Source: an uncultured Clostridia bacterium (lineage in GTDB: Bacteria; Bacillota; Clostridia; Christensenellales; QALW01). Taken from it: a DNA stretch of 64,000 nucleotides. A program made the position numbers and the translations under genes. Shown piece after piece: positions 42,891 to 51,881 of the stretch (position 1 is the stretch's first letter; each line of letters starts with the position of its first letter). The DNA lies in the NCBI GenBank assembly GCA_934434555.1, contig CAKRZX010000009.1, forward strand, positions 10,470 to 74,469, in the 5' to 3' direction. The notes below the pieces were generated by a model that saw only the letters and a program-made list of their open reading frames with translations, was not told the origin of the DNA and made no database searches.

Positions 42891-43500
42891 CTAAAAACGG
42901 ATTAAACAGCCTTTCTTCGCCGATAAGTGTTGACGGTCCGTGCCCCGGATAAACGGGAGTATCGTCCGGCAGGCAAAGCAGTTTTTCTTTTATTGATTTT
43001 ATTAAGAGCCCGTGGTTTCCGCCCGGGTGGTCACATCTGCCCACGCTGCGGTGAAAAAGCGTGTCGCCCGAAAACAGTTTGTTTTCGGTTAAAAAGCATA
43101 CGCCGCCGGGAGTGTGACCGGGCGTAAATATAACGCGGATTTCAAGCCCCGCAATATTAAGAATGTCGCCGTCCTTAATAAATTCGTCGGGAACCGGGTG
43201 TTCAACGTGCATATTAAAAGGCGCCGCCATATTTAATATGTCGTTGTCAAGCATGGGCGCGTCCTCTTTTGAAACGTAGATTTCCGCGCCGAGCCGCTTT
43301 AATTCCGCCGCCGCACCGATATGGTCAAAATGACCGTGGGTCAGAAGCACAGCCTTTAATTTAAGTCCGTTTTCACTTAAAACGGCTCTTATTTTGCCTG
43401 CGTCGCCGCCCGGGTCGATTACTGCGGCACCGGTGCCGTCGGCGGAAATTATATATGTGTTTACCCCCAGCTCTCCTGTGGGGAAAGTGATAAGTGTCAT
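42871..43500 (-). CDS. MBL fold metallo-hydrolase (glyoxalase II-like)
   Basis: A 209-residue metallo-beta-lactamase-fold hydrolase. The zinc ligands are in THGHFDHIG, then the single histidine in FTPGHTPGG, the aspartate in LFSGDTLF and the last histidine in YPGHGPST. This layout is the GloB/YqgX type, a thioesterase acting on hydroxyacyl-glutathione-like or bacillithiol-like substrates. It sits between relA and hemZ, the standard neighbourhood for this family in Clostridia. ATG follows AGGAGCG. No lactoylglutathione lyase is nearby, so its substrate is not known. Confidence 0.92.
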   Translation of the reverse strand: MTLITFPTGELGVNTYIISADGTGAAVIDPGGDAGKIRAVLSENGLKLKAVLLTHGHFDHIGAAAELKRLGAEIYVSKEDAPMLDNDILNMAAPFNMHVEHPVPDEFIKDGDILNIAGLEIRVIFTPGHTPGGVCFLTENKLFSGDTLFHRSVGRCDHPGGNHGLLIKSIKEKLLCLPDDTPVYPGHGPSTLIGEERLFNPFLGAEDET

Positions 43501-43508
43501 ATTCGCTC

Positions 43509-45671
43509 CTAATTGTTTACCCGGTGCACCTCGTATACACCCTGTATGTTTTTGAAATCTCTAAGCAGTTTTTCAAGCTGTTCGGTACTGGATATCCGTA
43601 ATCCCAGATTTACCGTGGCGGTGCCGTCCTTTGTGGAAACGTTAAGGGAAGCAATGTCGGACTTATTGTTGTAAATGCAGTTGGAAATTTCAATCATCAT
43701 ACCCGTGCGGTCATACGAACGCATCTGAATATTTGCCACATAGTCCGTTGCGGATTCGGTATCCCATGCAACCTCTATTTCCCGTTCCCGTTCAAATCCG
43801 CCTAAATTTGAACAGTCCCGCCGGTGGACCGAAACACCGCGGCCGCGGGTAATATAACCGATAATATCGTCACCCGGAACGGGCGAACAGCACTTTGCAA
43901 AGCGTACAAGCATATTGCTTTCGCCCTTAACGATAACGCCGTTGTTACTTTTCGGGCGTTTTTTCTCCGTCTGCGGTTTCTCGGTTGCTTTTACGCTTTT
44001 TTTATAGTCCTCAACAAGTTTGGGCAGAAGCTGATGTACCCTCAGCCCGCCGTAGCCTATTGATGCGTACAAATCGTCCATGGACTGTATTTTGTACTTT
44101 TTGCAAATCGGGTCAAGCCATTCGGCGCGGGTAAGGGAAGACAGATTGTAGCCTAAACGTTTAGCCTCGGCAACAAGCATATCCCTTCCCTTTTCTATAT
44201 TCTCTTCCCTCAGTTCTTTCTTGAACCAAGCCTTTATTTTGCTTTTTGCCTCGTTTGTGTGAACGATGTTCAGCCAGTCACGGCTGGGCCCGTGTCCCGC
44301 ATTTTCCGACGCGGTGAGAATCTCAATTATATCGCCGTTTTTAAGCTTTGTATCGATATTTACTATGCGTCCGTTGATTTTTGCGCCGATACAGCGGTTG
44401 CCTACCGATGAATGAACCGCGTATGCAAAATCCAGGGGCGTTGCGCCCATGGGCAGACTTTTTACATCGCCTTTGGGGGTGAACACGAAAACTTCGTCAT
44501 TGAACAGTTCCGTTTTTACAACATCAATAAACTCGGCGCTGTCCTTTGTTTCGTGCTCAAAGTCCATCATTTTTCTCAGCCACGAAAGCTTTTCTTCGCC
44601 GCTGGTGATTGCACTGGTTTTGCCCTCTTTGTATTTCCAGTGTGCCGCAATACCGTATTCAGCCGTATTGTGCATTTCTTCGGTACGAATCTGAATCTCA
44701 AAGGGCGTGCCGTTTTTGCCGATAACCGTTGTGTGCAGTGACTGGTACATATTTGCCTTTGGCATGGCAATATAGTCCTTAAATCTGCCGGGCATAGGCA
44801 CAAACTCGCTGTGCATTGCGCCAAGCGCTTCATAGCAGAATCTGACTGACGGCACGATTATGCGCACGGCGCTCAAATCGTAGATATTGTCAAGGTTATC
44901 GCTGTTTTGCTGACGCATTTTTTTGTAAATGCTGTAATAGTGTTTCGGTCTGCCGTAAACCTTGATTGTGGGAATGGCGCTTTCTTTTAGCTTGGTGTTT
45001 ATTATGTCGATAATTTCCGAAATCGCTTTTTCCCGCTCTTCACGGCCCTGATTTATTGTCTGTTCGATATAGTTGTATGCCGACGGGTCAAGATATTTAA
45101 GGCATAAATCTTCAAGCCGCCATTTTATCTGATAGATACCTAACCTGTTTGCAAGAGGCGCGTAGATATCAAGGGTTTCCTTTGCGATACGGCGCTGTTT
45201 GTTCTCGTCACAGGATGAAAGCGTCTCCATATTGTGGAGCCTGTCGGCAAGTTTTACCAGAATTACGCGGATGTCGTGCGCCATTGCAAGGAACATCTTC
45301 CTTAAATTCTCCGCCTGAGCTTCTTCCTTTGACGCAAACTGAATTTTATTGAGTTTTGTTACTCCGCGGACGATTTCACTTATGACGGGACCGAACTCTT
45401 TTGTGATGTCCTCCTGCGTCAGGGACGTGTCCTCCACAACGTCGTGCAGAAGTGCCGCCGAAATCGCCTGATAGTCCATATTCATTTCGGCAAGAATAAT
45501 CGCCACGCTTTCGGGGTGGGTTATATACTTCTCCCCCGATTCGCGGAACTGTCCCTCGTGGGCGGTTTCCGCAACGCTCTGCGCTTTTTTGATTGTTTCC
45601 TGCTCTTCGGGAGCGTACTGTTTTATAAGGTCAAACAGTTGCTCCTTTTTCAAATCCTGTTCATTAAGCAC
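43509..45671 (-). CDS. relA: Bifunctional (p)ppGpp synthetase/hydrolase (RelA/SpoT family)
   Basis: A 720-residue long RSH enzyme that makes and degrades the alarmone (p)ppGpp. The HD hydrolase domain is intact (THPESVAIILAE, ALLHDVVEDT), the synthetase domain follows (YKKMRQQ, DLSAVRIIV), then TGS (FVFTPKGDVKSLPMGATPLDFAYAVH), a cysteine-containing CC domain and a C-terminal ACT domain. It is therefore likely bifunctional, as in most Bacillota. It starts with GTG at 45671, inside the 3' end of recJ (22-bp overlap), so it may be coupled to recJ translation. The apt gene usually found between recJ and relA is absent. Confidence 0.96.
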   Translation of the reverse strand: MLNEQDLKKEQLFDLIKQYAPEEQETIKKAQSVAETAHEGQFRESGEKYITHPESVAIILAEMNMDYQAISAALLHDVVEDTSLTQEDITKEFGPVISEIVRGVTKLNKIQFASKEEAQAENLRKMFLAMAHDIRVILVKLADRLHNMETLSSCDENKQRRIAKETLDIYAPLANRLGIYQIKWRLEDLCLKYLDPSAYNYIEQTINQGREEREKAISEIIDIINTKLKESAIPTIKVYGRPKHYYSIYKKMRQQNSDNLDNIYDLSAVRIIVPSVRFCYEALGAMHSEFVPMPGRFKDYIAMPKANMYQSLHTTVIGKNGTPFEIQIRTEEMHNTAEYGIAAHWKYKEGKTSAITSGEEKLSWLRKMMDFEHETKDSAEFIDVVKTELFNDEVFVFTPKGDVKSLPMGATPLDFAYAVHSSVGNRCIGAKINGRIVNIDTKLKNGDIIEILTASENAGHGPSRDWLNIVHTNEAKSKIKAWFKKELREENIEKGRDMLVAEAKRLGYNLSSLTRAEWLDPICKKYKIQSMDDLYASIGYGGLRVHQLLPKLVEDYKKSVKATEKPQTEKKRPKSNNGVIVKGESNMLVRFAKCCSPVPGDDIIGYITRGRGVSVHRRDCSNLGGFEREREIEVAWDTESATDYVANIQMRSYDRTGMMIEISNCIYNNKSDIASLNVSTKDGTATVNLGLRISSTEQLEKLLRDFKNIQGVYEVHRVNN

Positions 45672-48049
45672 GACAGTAACCCCGTATAAAATTTACTTTC
45701 TTTCAAATCACGTTTTTGAGCATCTCTGTTTATTGTAACACAACCGTTGAAATTTATAAAGCCCAATTCCGAAAAAGTATCGGCGGCAACGCTTAAAAGC
45801 GGCATATTTATTTGCTTGCGTTCCGAAATCTCACTTAAAATTTCAGCCCTGCTTCCCTTTATTCCCTCACAGGCGCAAATCGACTTATATGCAAGCAGCA
45901 TATTTTCGCGGTCTATCTGCTTGTACTCCTCAAAAATCGACGAAAACAGATCTTTATTGCATTTAAGGGCGTAAAGTTCCGCGTGAGGTGCAAGCATTTT
46001 TATTTTGCCCGCATAGGAATGATTCAATAAGTCGTAAAAAACTATCCGCTTAAAAGGCGTAAAGTTTATTTTGTCCTCGTTTGCGCCGAAAACGGCACAG
46101 TTATATCCGTTAAAATTATCTTTCGGCACGGAATAGGAAATATCGAACCGGGGAAATTCCTCGCGCGCAAGGGAAATGAACCCGGCGGCGTATTCGGGGT
46201 GGTCACACAGCACAAGCGTGCCGGAAATATCGTCGCTGTCCCACTGGGAAATCATAAAGGCAAGTTCTTCCGGGTCGTCAACAACATTTATCGGGGGCTT
46301 TTCGCATTTCAGCGCAAGGCGCGAATAAAAGGCGGCGGTAAGCTCTCCCGCTTTTTGACGCGGTTTTATGTCCTCGGCAGGCTTTACATTTGAAATTATA
46401 AGGCTTACGGACTCTTTGTTTTGCCACTCGTTTTTCTGCGGTTTAACGATAACGGTATCGCGCACGGGCGTAAAATAGTCACAGGGCTGTTTTTCAAAAA
46501 AGAAAGCCATTGCGCCCGCCTGACCCGTGTCGTCCTGCAAGGTAAGTTTCAGGTGATTTTTTTCTTTGCCAACGGGCTTTACGGAAGAAAACAGACCGTT
46601 GTCTATGCGCAAAGTGACTTCGGGATTGTCCGCTCCGCAAGGCTGAAACCGTTCAAGCCCGCGGACAAAATCAAGCGTTATTTCGCTTATTTTTGCCTTA
46701 ACGTCGTATTTTGCCGCAGGATAAAGATTTATAAGGTCGTAGTTTTCCCTTAAAAGAGAATCAAGTTTTTTGTTAAGCGCGGCAAGATTATCCGTTTTGA
46801 CGGTCATACCCGCCGCCGCTTTGTGTCCGCCGAACTGAATAAGGCAGTCCTTTGCCGCCGTAAGCAGTTCAAAAAGGTCAATGCCCTCAACACTTCTTCC
46901 GGAACCCTTTGCCGTATCGCCGTTTATCGAAAACACAAGACAGGGACGGTTGTATTTTTCCAAAAGCCGGGCGGCACAGATTCCCAAAACGCCATCGTCC
47001 CAGTTTTCGCCTGCGGCAACGATTAGTTTATAATCTCTTGCGGTTCCGTTTTTTATAATAAAATCTTCTGCCGCAGCCAGTACCGATTTTTCGGTTTCCT
47101 GGCGCGTTAAGTTAAGTTCGCATAATTTTTCCGCCCGTTCGTCAAGGTTTTCGCTGCCCAAAAGCAAGTCCATTGCCAGGGACGCGTCCGCCATTCTTCC
47201 CGCGGCGTTTATTCTCGGAGCGATTACGAATCCTACGGTCTGAGATGTTACCGTGCCCGCAAAATCAGCGGCATCAAGCAGTGCCTTAAAACAGGGGCGG
47301 GGCGAAGAATTAAGCATTTTCAGCCCGTTCTGCACCAAAAATCTGTTTTCGTCTTTCAGGGGAACAATATCCGCAACCGTTGCAACGGCGGCGTAATCCA
47401 TAAGGTCAAGGGCGTTTTCGCCCAAGAGCGCACAGGCAATCTTGAACGCCACGCCCGCGCCGCAAAGGTCGGGATTTTTGTATCCGTCCCCCGGCTGACC
47501 GGGCTTTAATACCGTGCATTCGGGAAATTTTTCGCCTATGCTGTGGTGGTCGGTAACGATGATTTCTTTTTCCCCGCCGATTATTTCGTGTATAAGGTCA
47601 AAAGAGGAAATACCGCAGTCAACGGTGATTATCGCGTCATATTCCGCATAGATTTTATCCGCTGCCGCCTTATTCAGACCGTAGCCCTCACGGCGTGAGG
47701 GAATATACCACCCCGCGTTTACACCGAAACGCTTAAACGCGGTAAACAGAATGGCGGTCGCACAGGTGCCGTCAACGTCATAGTCGCCGTAAATGCAGAT
47801 TTTTTTATTCTGCTCTTTTATGCGGGTAATCATATCAATTACCGTCGCCATATTTTTCATTTCAAATGGGTCGTGCAAAAGACTTTCGTCCGGGAAAAGG
47901 AATTTTTTGCATTCGTCCGTGTCCTTGAACCCGCGGCTGACAAGTATACGGGCGGTAAGAGCGTCAATATTAAGTTCTTCCTGAAATTGCTTTACCCTTA
48001 ATTCGTCAATTTCCGACGCGCGCATCGCGGGTTTAAGTACAAGGGGCAT
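45650..48049 (-). CDS. recJ: Single-stranded-DNA-specific exonuclease RecJ
   Basis: A 799-residue RecJ, the 5'-3' single-strand exonuclease of RecF-pathway and base-excision repair. DHH motifs are clear: YGDYDVDGTCATA, ITVDCGISS, TDHHSIG, then the DHHA1 region with SGRSVEGIDLFELL and FGGHKAAAGMT; an OB fold and an extra C-terminal domain of about 200 residues follow, as in the longer clostridial RecJ proteins. ATG is behind GTAGGAG. It is separated from secF by a terminator-like hairpin, so it may have its own start or be reached by read-through. Confidence 0.96.
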   Translation of the reverse strand: MPLVLKPAMRASEIDELRVKQFQEELNIDALTARILVSRGFKDTDECKKFLFPDESLLHDPFEMKNMATVIDMITRIKEQNKKICIYGDYDVDGTCATAILFTAFKRFGVNAGWYIPSRREGYGLNKAAADKIYAEYDAIITVDCGISSFDLIHEIIGGEKEIIVTDHHSIGEKFPECTVLKPGQPGDGYKNPDLCGAGVAFKIACALLGENALDLMDYAAVATVADIVPLKDENRFLVQNGLKMLNSSPRPCFKALLDAADFAGTVTSQTVGFVIAPRINAAGRMADASLAMDLLLGSENLDERAEKLCELNLTRQETEKSVLAAAEDFIIKNGTARDYKLIVAAGENWDDGVLGICAARLLEKYNRPCLVFSINGDTAKGSGRSVEGIDLFELLTAAKDCLIQFGGHKAAAGMTVKTDNLAALNKKLDSLLRENYDLINLYPAAKYDVKAKISEITLDFVRGLERFQPCGADNPEVTLRIDNGLFSSVKPVGKEKNHLKLTLQDDTGQAGAMAFFFEKQPCDYFTPVRDTVIVKPQKNEWQNKESVSLIISNVKPAEDIKPRQKAGELTAAFYSRLALKCEKPPINVVDDPEELAFMISQWDSDDISGTLVLCDHPEYAAGFISLAREEFPRFDISYSVPKDNFNGYNCAVFGANEDKINFTPFKRIVFYDLLNHSYAGKIKMLAPHAELYALKCNKDLFSSIFEEYKQIDRENMLLAYKSICACEGIKGSRAEILSEISERKQINMPLLSVAADTFSELGFINFNGCVTINRDAQKRDLKESKFYTGLLSCLMNRI

Positions 48050-48070
48050 AAAAATCTCCTACAATAAATA

Positions 48071-48102
48071 CATAAAACTCCCTTCCGTTTTGCAGAAGGG
48101 AG
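48071..48102 (-). terminator. Terminator-like hairpin between secF and recJ
   Basis: An 8-bp stem (CTCCCTTC at 48078-48085 with GAAGGGAG at 48095-48102) is followed on the minus strand by TTTTATG. It lies 19 bp past the secF stop. Confidence 0.75.
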
Positions 48103-48120
48103 CAGAAAAGTCAAATTGCT

Positions 48121-48978
48121 TTATTTTTCCTTTACGGATGCGCCCGCAAGAGCAGGCATCAGGAACAGCGCCGCAACTGCATTTACCGCTGTAACGATAA
48201 TAAATGTAATGGCGAACTTTTTAAGAATTACGCCGCCGAGGATAAGCACAAGCGCCAAAGCCGCAATCGCCGCCGCACTTAAAACAACGGTGATAACATT
48301 CATCTGTTTTACGCTTGCCGCAAATGCCGCCGCTTTGCCCGAAATGCGTTTTGCATTTTCCTTTTTAATAAGGTCAAACACAATGTTAAACATAAGCATA
48401 ACGCCCGCCGCGGCAATAAATGCGGGAACGGAATAAGTACCTACCTGTGTTCCTGTTAACGAGATGATGCCCGCGCTTACGCAAAGTGCGGCGAGAGTGC
48501 TTACAATCGCCGTAACGCCGGAAGAAACACCGAAGCGGATAAACACATAGGCAAGCGCTGCCGCAAGCACGATAAGAAGCGGCCACATATTGAGAATCGA
48601 AGCATACGTCATTGTGCCGGAAAGTTCGTAAAGCACACCCTCATATTTAAGGAAGTACTTATTGCCCAAAAGTTCTTCGGCTTTTGTAAAAACTTCCGTG
48701 GGATTTTCAGCCTCAAAGTAGATAACCGCACGGGTGCGGGCAATATATTCGGTGCTTGACTGCAACGTAATCTGCTTTTGAACGATAACGTCGCCCGCGC
48801 CGGCTTCTTTAAGAATCTTTTCTACGTCGGCAGAATCGAACTCTTCGTTGAGTTCAACGCGAATAAGGTTTGTCCAGCCGCTTTCAACGTCGCGCTCAAA
48901 TTTGAAAATGAATGTACAGGCAAGTAATACAACCGCCAAAACAACCGAAATAATAACCGTAAGTTTTCCGTTTTTCAT
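48121..48978 (-). CDS. secF: Protein translocase subunit SecF-like
   Basis: A 285-residue membrane protein with one N-terminal membrane segment, an extracytoplasmic domain of about 100 residues and a C-terminal bundle of five hydrophobic helices, the SecF topology. With SecD it pulls translocating proteins out of the Sec channel using ion motive force. Sequence is divergent: the usual GGT and DFTGG-type motifs are hard to see, so identity rests on topology and on position next to secD and before recJ. The start at 48978 is 1 bp after the secD stop behind AGAGGTG. Confidence 0.8.
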   Translation of the reverse strand: MKNGKLTVIISVVLAVVLLACTFIFKFERDVESGWTNLIRVELNEEFDSADVEKILKEAGAGDVIVQKQITLQSSTEYIARTRAVIYFEAENPTEVFTKAEELLGNKYFLKYEGVLYELSGTMTYASILNMWPLLIVLAAALAYVFIRFGVSSGVTAIVSTLAALCVSAGIISLTGTQVGTYSVPAFIAAAGVMLMFNIVFDLIKKENAKRISGKAAAFAASVKQMNVITVVLSAAAIAALALVLILGGVILKKFAITFIIVTAVNAVAALFLMPALAGASVKEK

Positions 48979-48979
48979 A

Positions 48980-50233
48980 TTACTCACCTCTTTTAAGACC
49001 GAGGCATTTTTCAAGCCAGAGCCCCGCAAATATCTTTGTTATGTGAACCGGAAGGAATATCGCCGCGGCCGAAGCGATAATTCCGCCGCCCAAAAGCGCA
49101 ATACCGAAAGATTTTGATACGTCGCCGCAAATCCACAGCCCGATACCGGCAACTGCCGCAACGCAGGCGATTTCGATAAGCAGATTCTTTGCACCCAGTC
49201 TGCCGCCGTCAAGGGAATCGGTAACGCTCTTTCCGCGTGCGTACTGTTCGGAAATTTTGTTAAGCACATAAATATGCGCAAGAATTATGAGAAGCATTGC
49301 AGTGCCGAGCCCCGCAACACCGGCAAAATCCGCGGTGAACCAGGAGAATGTGGCGGCAAAGAATTCAAGGGCAAGATATGCGATGAACGTTGAAAGAGCA
49401 GCCGCAACACCCAGCATCTTATAGGCAACGATATAATATACAGCCGCAAGTACGAATATTACCAAAGCGGCAAGACCGAGAATGCCCACGGCGCTCTCGC
49501 CCGCGGTAGGCGAAAGCAGAACGTTCATACTGCTCTCGGAAGTTATCTTACAGGCAATCGCGCCGGAATCAATGCAGTACGCAAGAGCAACGGCATCGGA
49601 ACTTGAAGAGAAACTTACGTCAAGCTTGCCGTTTCTGATAACGTCGTTACCGGATACGGTAGCCTTTACGGCGTCGGTATCCATCAGAACGTTGAAACTG
49701 TAAGCGCCGTTGGCGGTAAGGTTTTTAAGCCTTTCCTTTGCGTCCTTTGTAAGCGTAAGTTCAACGATAATCTTTGAGGTGTCCTGGTCGGCGCCCTTTA
49801 TCTTTGCGCTTTTAACGTCAACGTTTGAAAAAACGGTATCGTCACCGTTCTTGATTTCAAGCACACCTCTGTTTTCAAGCACCGATTCAAGCCCTGAAAC
49901 CGAAGTGGAACCGGGAAGTTCAAAGCGGACAAGGGAATCGCCCGCGCGGCGAACGACTGCACCGGAATACCCCAGCGCCTTAAACCTTGCCTGATATATT
50001 TTTACCGCTTCCTTTACTGCGGCAACGGTATCAAAACCGTCCTCGGCGTTGTCGGGCGCGGAAAGCGCGTAAAAGGCAACGTACTTATAACCTAATTCGG
50101 AATCCTTGTTTATTACACCGTCCCACCTGTTGAATTTTGCGGTGAAAACAGTCATTCCGCTGAATGCCATTGCCGTTATAATTCCCACAACAAGCACCAA
50201 GCAAATCAGCCTGATAAGATATTTTATCTTCAT
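48980..50233 (-). CDS. secD: Protein translocase subunit SecD-like
   Basis: A 417-residue membrane protein with one N-terminal membrane helix, a large extracytoplasmic region containing the SecD P1-type repeat (FELPGSTSVSGLESVLENRGVLEI and IIVELTLTKDAKERL) and a five-helix C-terminal bundle. It forms the SecDF complex with the next gene. It is shorter than B. subtilis SecDF and several conserved SecD motifs are weak, as in other uncultured Clostridia. The transcript starts at a near-perfect promoter 70 bp upstream; a DnaA box and a dyad lie in the leader. Confidence 0.85.
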   Translation of the reverse strand: MKIKYLIRLICLVLVVGIITAMAFSGMTVFTAKFNRWDGVINKDSELGYKYVAFYALSAPDNAEDGFDTVAAVKEAVKIYQARFKALGYSGAVVRRAGDSLVRFELPGSTSVSGLESVLENRGVLEIKNGDDTVFSNVDVKSAKIKGADQDTSKIIVELTLTKDAKERLKNLTANGAYSFNVLMDTDAVKATVSGNDVIRNGKLDVSFSSSSDAVALAYCIDSGAIACKITSESSMNVLLSPTAGESAVGILGLAALVIFVLAAVYYIVAYKMLGVAAALSTFIAYLALEFFAATFSWFTADFAGVAGLGTAMLLIILAHIYVLNKISEQYARGKSVTDSLDGGRLGAKNLLIEIACVAAVAGIGLWICGDVSKSFGIALLGGGIIASAAAIFLPVHITKIFAGLWLEKCLGLKRGE

Positions 50234-50261
50234 CGGGTAATACTCTCCTTACACAGTTCAG

Positions 50262-50290
50262 TTATCCACAGTATTTTGTATACATACTGT
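50262..50290. promoter_or_regulatory. DnaA box overlapping a leader dyad upstream of secD
   Basis: A perfect DnaA box TTATCCACA (50262-50270) runs into an inverted repeat ACAGTAT-N9-ATACTGT (50268-50290) placed between the secD promoter and its ribosome binding site. It could be an operator. A single box is near what chance gives in 64 kb. Confidence 0.4.
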
Positions 50291-50304
50291 AAAAATTCTA
50301 ATAT

Positions 50305-50333
50305 ATTATATATGAACTTATCGGATTAGTCAA
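50305..50333 (-). promoter_or_regulatory. Promoter of secDF
   Basis: Minus-strand TTGACT (50328-50333), a 17-bp spacer and a perfect TATAAT (50305-50310). Confidence 0.85.
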
Positions 50334-50430
50334 GACGAAAGATGTGCTTTGGGGAAAAATTTAACTATTCTTAATCAATTACTGCTTTTTTAGTGCCGTT
50401 TAATGTGAAAAACAGCGCTTTCGGGCGGAT

Positions 50431-50802
50431 TCAGGAAAAAATATTGACCCATATTATTCCGAAAACCGCGCCGAAAACCACCGCGAAAGCCACGTCGGCA
50501 AGGGCGGCAAAAGACAGCCCGGCGGTTTTTGTAAGAAGCGACACGCCGATACACAGGCAGGAGTAGACCGCTCCCGTCGCCGCACCGCACAGCGCACCCT
50601 TTTTCTTTGCGGTTTTGCAGAAAACAAACGACCCCGCGGCAATGCTTAAAACTTTTACGGCAATCATAATCCCGCAAAGCAGTTTTGACCCGGTCTCCAC
50701 GTTCTTCATCAGCAGTGCGCACAGCGCAAGCGCCGCCGCGGTTATTCCCGCCGCAATTCCGATACCCTTGATAAAGCTTAAAACGATACTTTTCTTTTTC
50801 AT
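50431..50802 (-). CDS. TIGR04086 family membrane protein
   Basis: A 123-residue protein with a lysine-rich start and four hydrophobic segments (about residues 8-30, 42-62, 68-90 and 98-120), matching the small TIGR04086/YrzE-type membrane proteins common in Clostridia near yajC and secD. Function is unknown in the family. The ATG follows GGGGAGTGA. Position just upstream of secDF on the same strand agrees with the usual neighbourhood, although secD has its own promoter and yajC is absent. Confidence 0.8.
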   Translation of the reverse strand: MKKKSIVLSFIKGIGIAAGITAAALALCALLMKNVETGSKLLCGIMIAVKVLSIAAGSFVFCKTAKKKGALCGAATGAVYSCLCIGVSLLTKTAGLSFAALADVAFAVVFGAVFGIIWVNIFS

Positions 50803-50880
50803 ATTCCGTCACTCCCCTACGTGCTTTAAGAATATGACGGATTTTGCGGAAATATGCGGGAGGGAAGGCTAACGGCGCGT

Positions 50881-51218
50881 TTATTTGCGTGCATCGATCC
50901 TTTTAGGCGGCTGAATGCGGAAAGAGTCAAATGTGCTTACAGGAAACTTGCCGGGCGGCCAAGGGACGTTTACGCCGGGAATATAACAGGGTGTTACGCA
51001 TATCGCGTTATCTTTTTTCTCTGAAATTCTTTTTTATCACTCCGATTTGCGCCAAGCGGTTCAAGGCGGCGCATTCCCAAAACGGCGTCACCGACTGTGT
51101 CGTAGAGAATATCCGTATCCTCCGCATCGGCAAAATAGTCTACCGCTCTGTCTTCGTCAATGCCGAAAATTTTTGCGGTTTCAACAACGGTCAGATAATA
51201 CGGTATACTGCTTTTCAA
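50881..51218 (-). pseudogene. Frameshifted hypothetical gene
   Basis: Two minus-strand frames join at a run of six A residues (near 51030). The first, from a TTG at 51218, encodes a 74-residue stretch with VVETAKIFGIDEDRAVDYF and LYDTVGDAVLGMRRLEPLG; the second continues as ISEKKDNAICVTPCYIPGVN and ends IQPPKRIDARK at 50881. One base gained or lost in the A-run would fuse them into about 110 residues. I do not recognise the family. No ribosome binding site precedes the TTG, so the 5' end is probably missing too. It lies beside the disrupted SLOG gene, in a region of decay. Confidence 0.5.
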
Positions 51219-51856
51219 TTATCCGTATATTTGCTTTTTGTGCAAAGGCGATTGTATTTCGCGTCCCTTTGGTATTTGCGCTTACAAAAGCGATTACGAC
51301 TTTGTTTTCAAATCCGTTTATATAGTCAATCATTTGCCTGTTGCGTATTGGTCCCGCACATTTACCGTATTTTGTCCATTCTGCCGGGAAAATTTTCAGT
51401 GCTGTACCGTGCTTTTTTGCATATGCATAAGAGAACCGACGCCTGACGCCGAAAACGGTTCTTTTTGCCGATATTCCGTTTCGTCCTCCTTGAAATACTT
51501 CCGGTATTCCCGCGTCGTCCTCAACGAATCTCGGACAAAAATAATCCGTTTTCGGTGCGCGCAGTTTTAACGGAACAGATTTTTGTCGGGACAAGAAAGA
51601 CGGTGAAGGTAATATCGGGCATATTTCCAAACCGTCTGCCGCAGTATCCGGCGAAAATATGTCCGTTAAAACCGTTAGGCGTTCGGCTCTCTTATGCATA
51701 GAGCTCGCCTAATCTGTCCGCTCCCATGCAATGTCCGCTGACGATTTCTATATCGTCGCAAAGCATCTCCGTAATAATGTTGTTCACCGTTTCTTCAAGC
51801 AATCTGTAATCGGTAAAGTGTCTGCCGCCGCAAATCAGAATTTTCAATTTGTTCAT
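51181..51856 (-). pseudogene. SLOG-family (DUF2493-like) gene interrupted by a MITE-like element
   Basis: The first 54 codons (51692-51856) read KILICGGRHFTDYRLLEETV, then HCMGADRLGELYA and a stop that belongs to the inserted element. The rest resumes at 51421 as KKHGTALKIFPAEWTKYGK and AGPIRNRQMIDYI and ends at 51181. These are the ordered motifs of the YpsA-related SLOG/DUF2493 nucleotide-binding family. Removing the 275-bp element and one TA leaves 399 bp, exactly 133 codons, in a single open frame with ELYAKKHG at the joint. The gene is therefore recently broken. A chimeric 172-codon frame starting in the element end also exists. SLOG proteins are thought to bind nucleotide-derived ligands. 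Confidence 0.88.
51424..51698. mobile_element. 275-bp MITE-like element with TIRs and TA target duplication
   Basis: Both ends are TGCATAAGAGA(A/G)CCG facing inward, with imperfect terminal inverted repeats of about 26 bp (the inner part reads ACGCCTGACG against AACGCCTAACG). TA dinucleotides flank it at 51422-51423 and 51699-51700. It has no transposase; a frame through it is open only by chance. TA duplication is the hallmark of the IS630/Tc1/mariner superfamily, so it is probably moved in trans by such an enzyme. Exact excision restores the host gene. Its right half is shared with a fragment at 54101-54224. Confidence 0.85.
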
Positions 51857-51881
51857 TCTGCCTATTCCCTTTTTTTAGAAA

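Noticed and set aside
50262..50270. Single perfect DnaA box at secD as a third origin part
   Set aside because: One 9-mer match is near random expectation for 64 kb on both strands and it has no neighbouring boxes.
51181..51699. The 172-codon frame starting MHKRAE as an intact gene
   Set aside because: Its first part is the MITE read through by chance and its second part is the 3' half of the SLOG gene.
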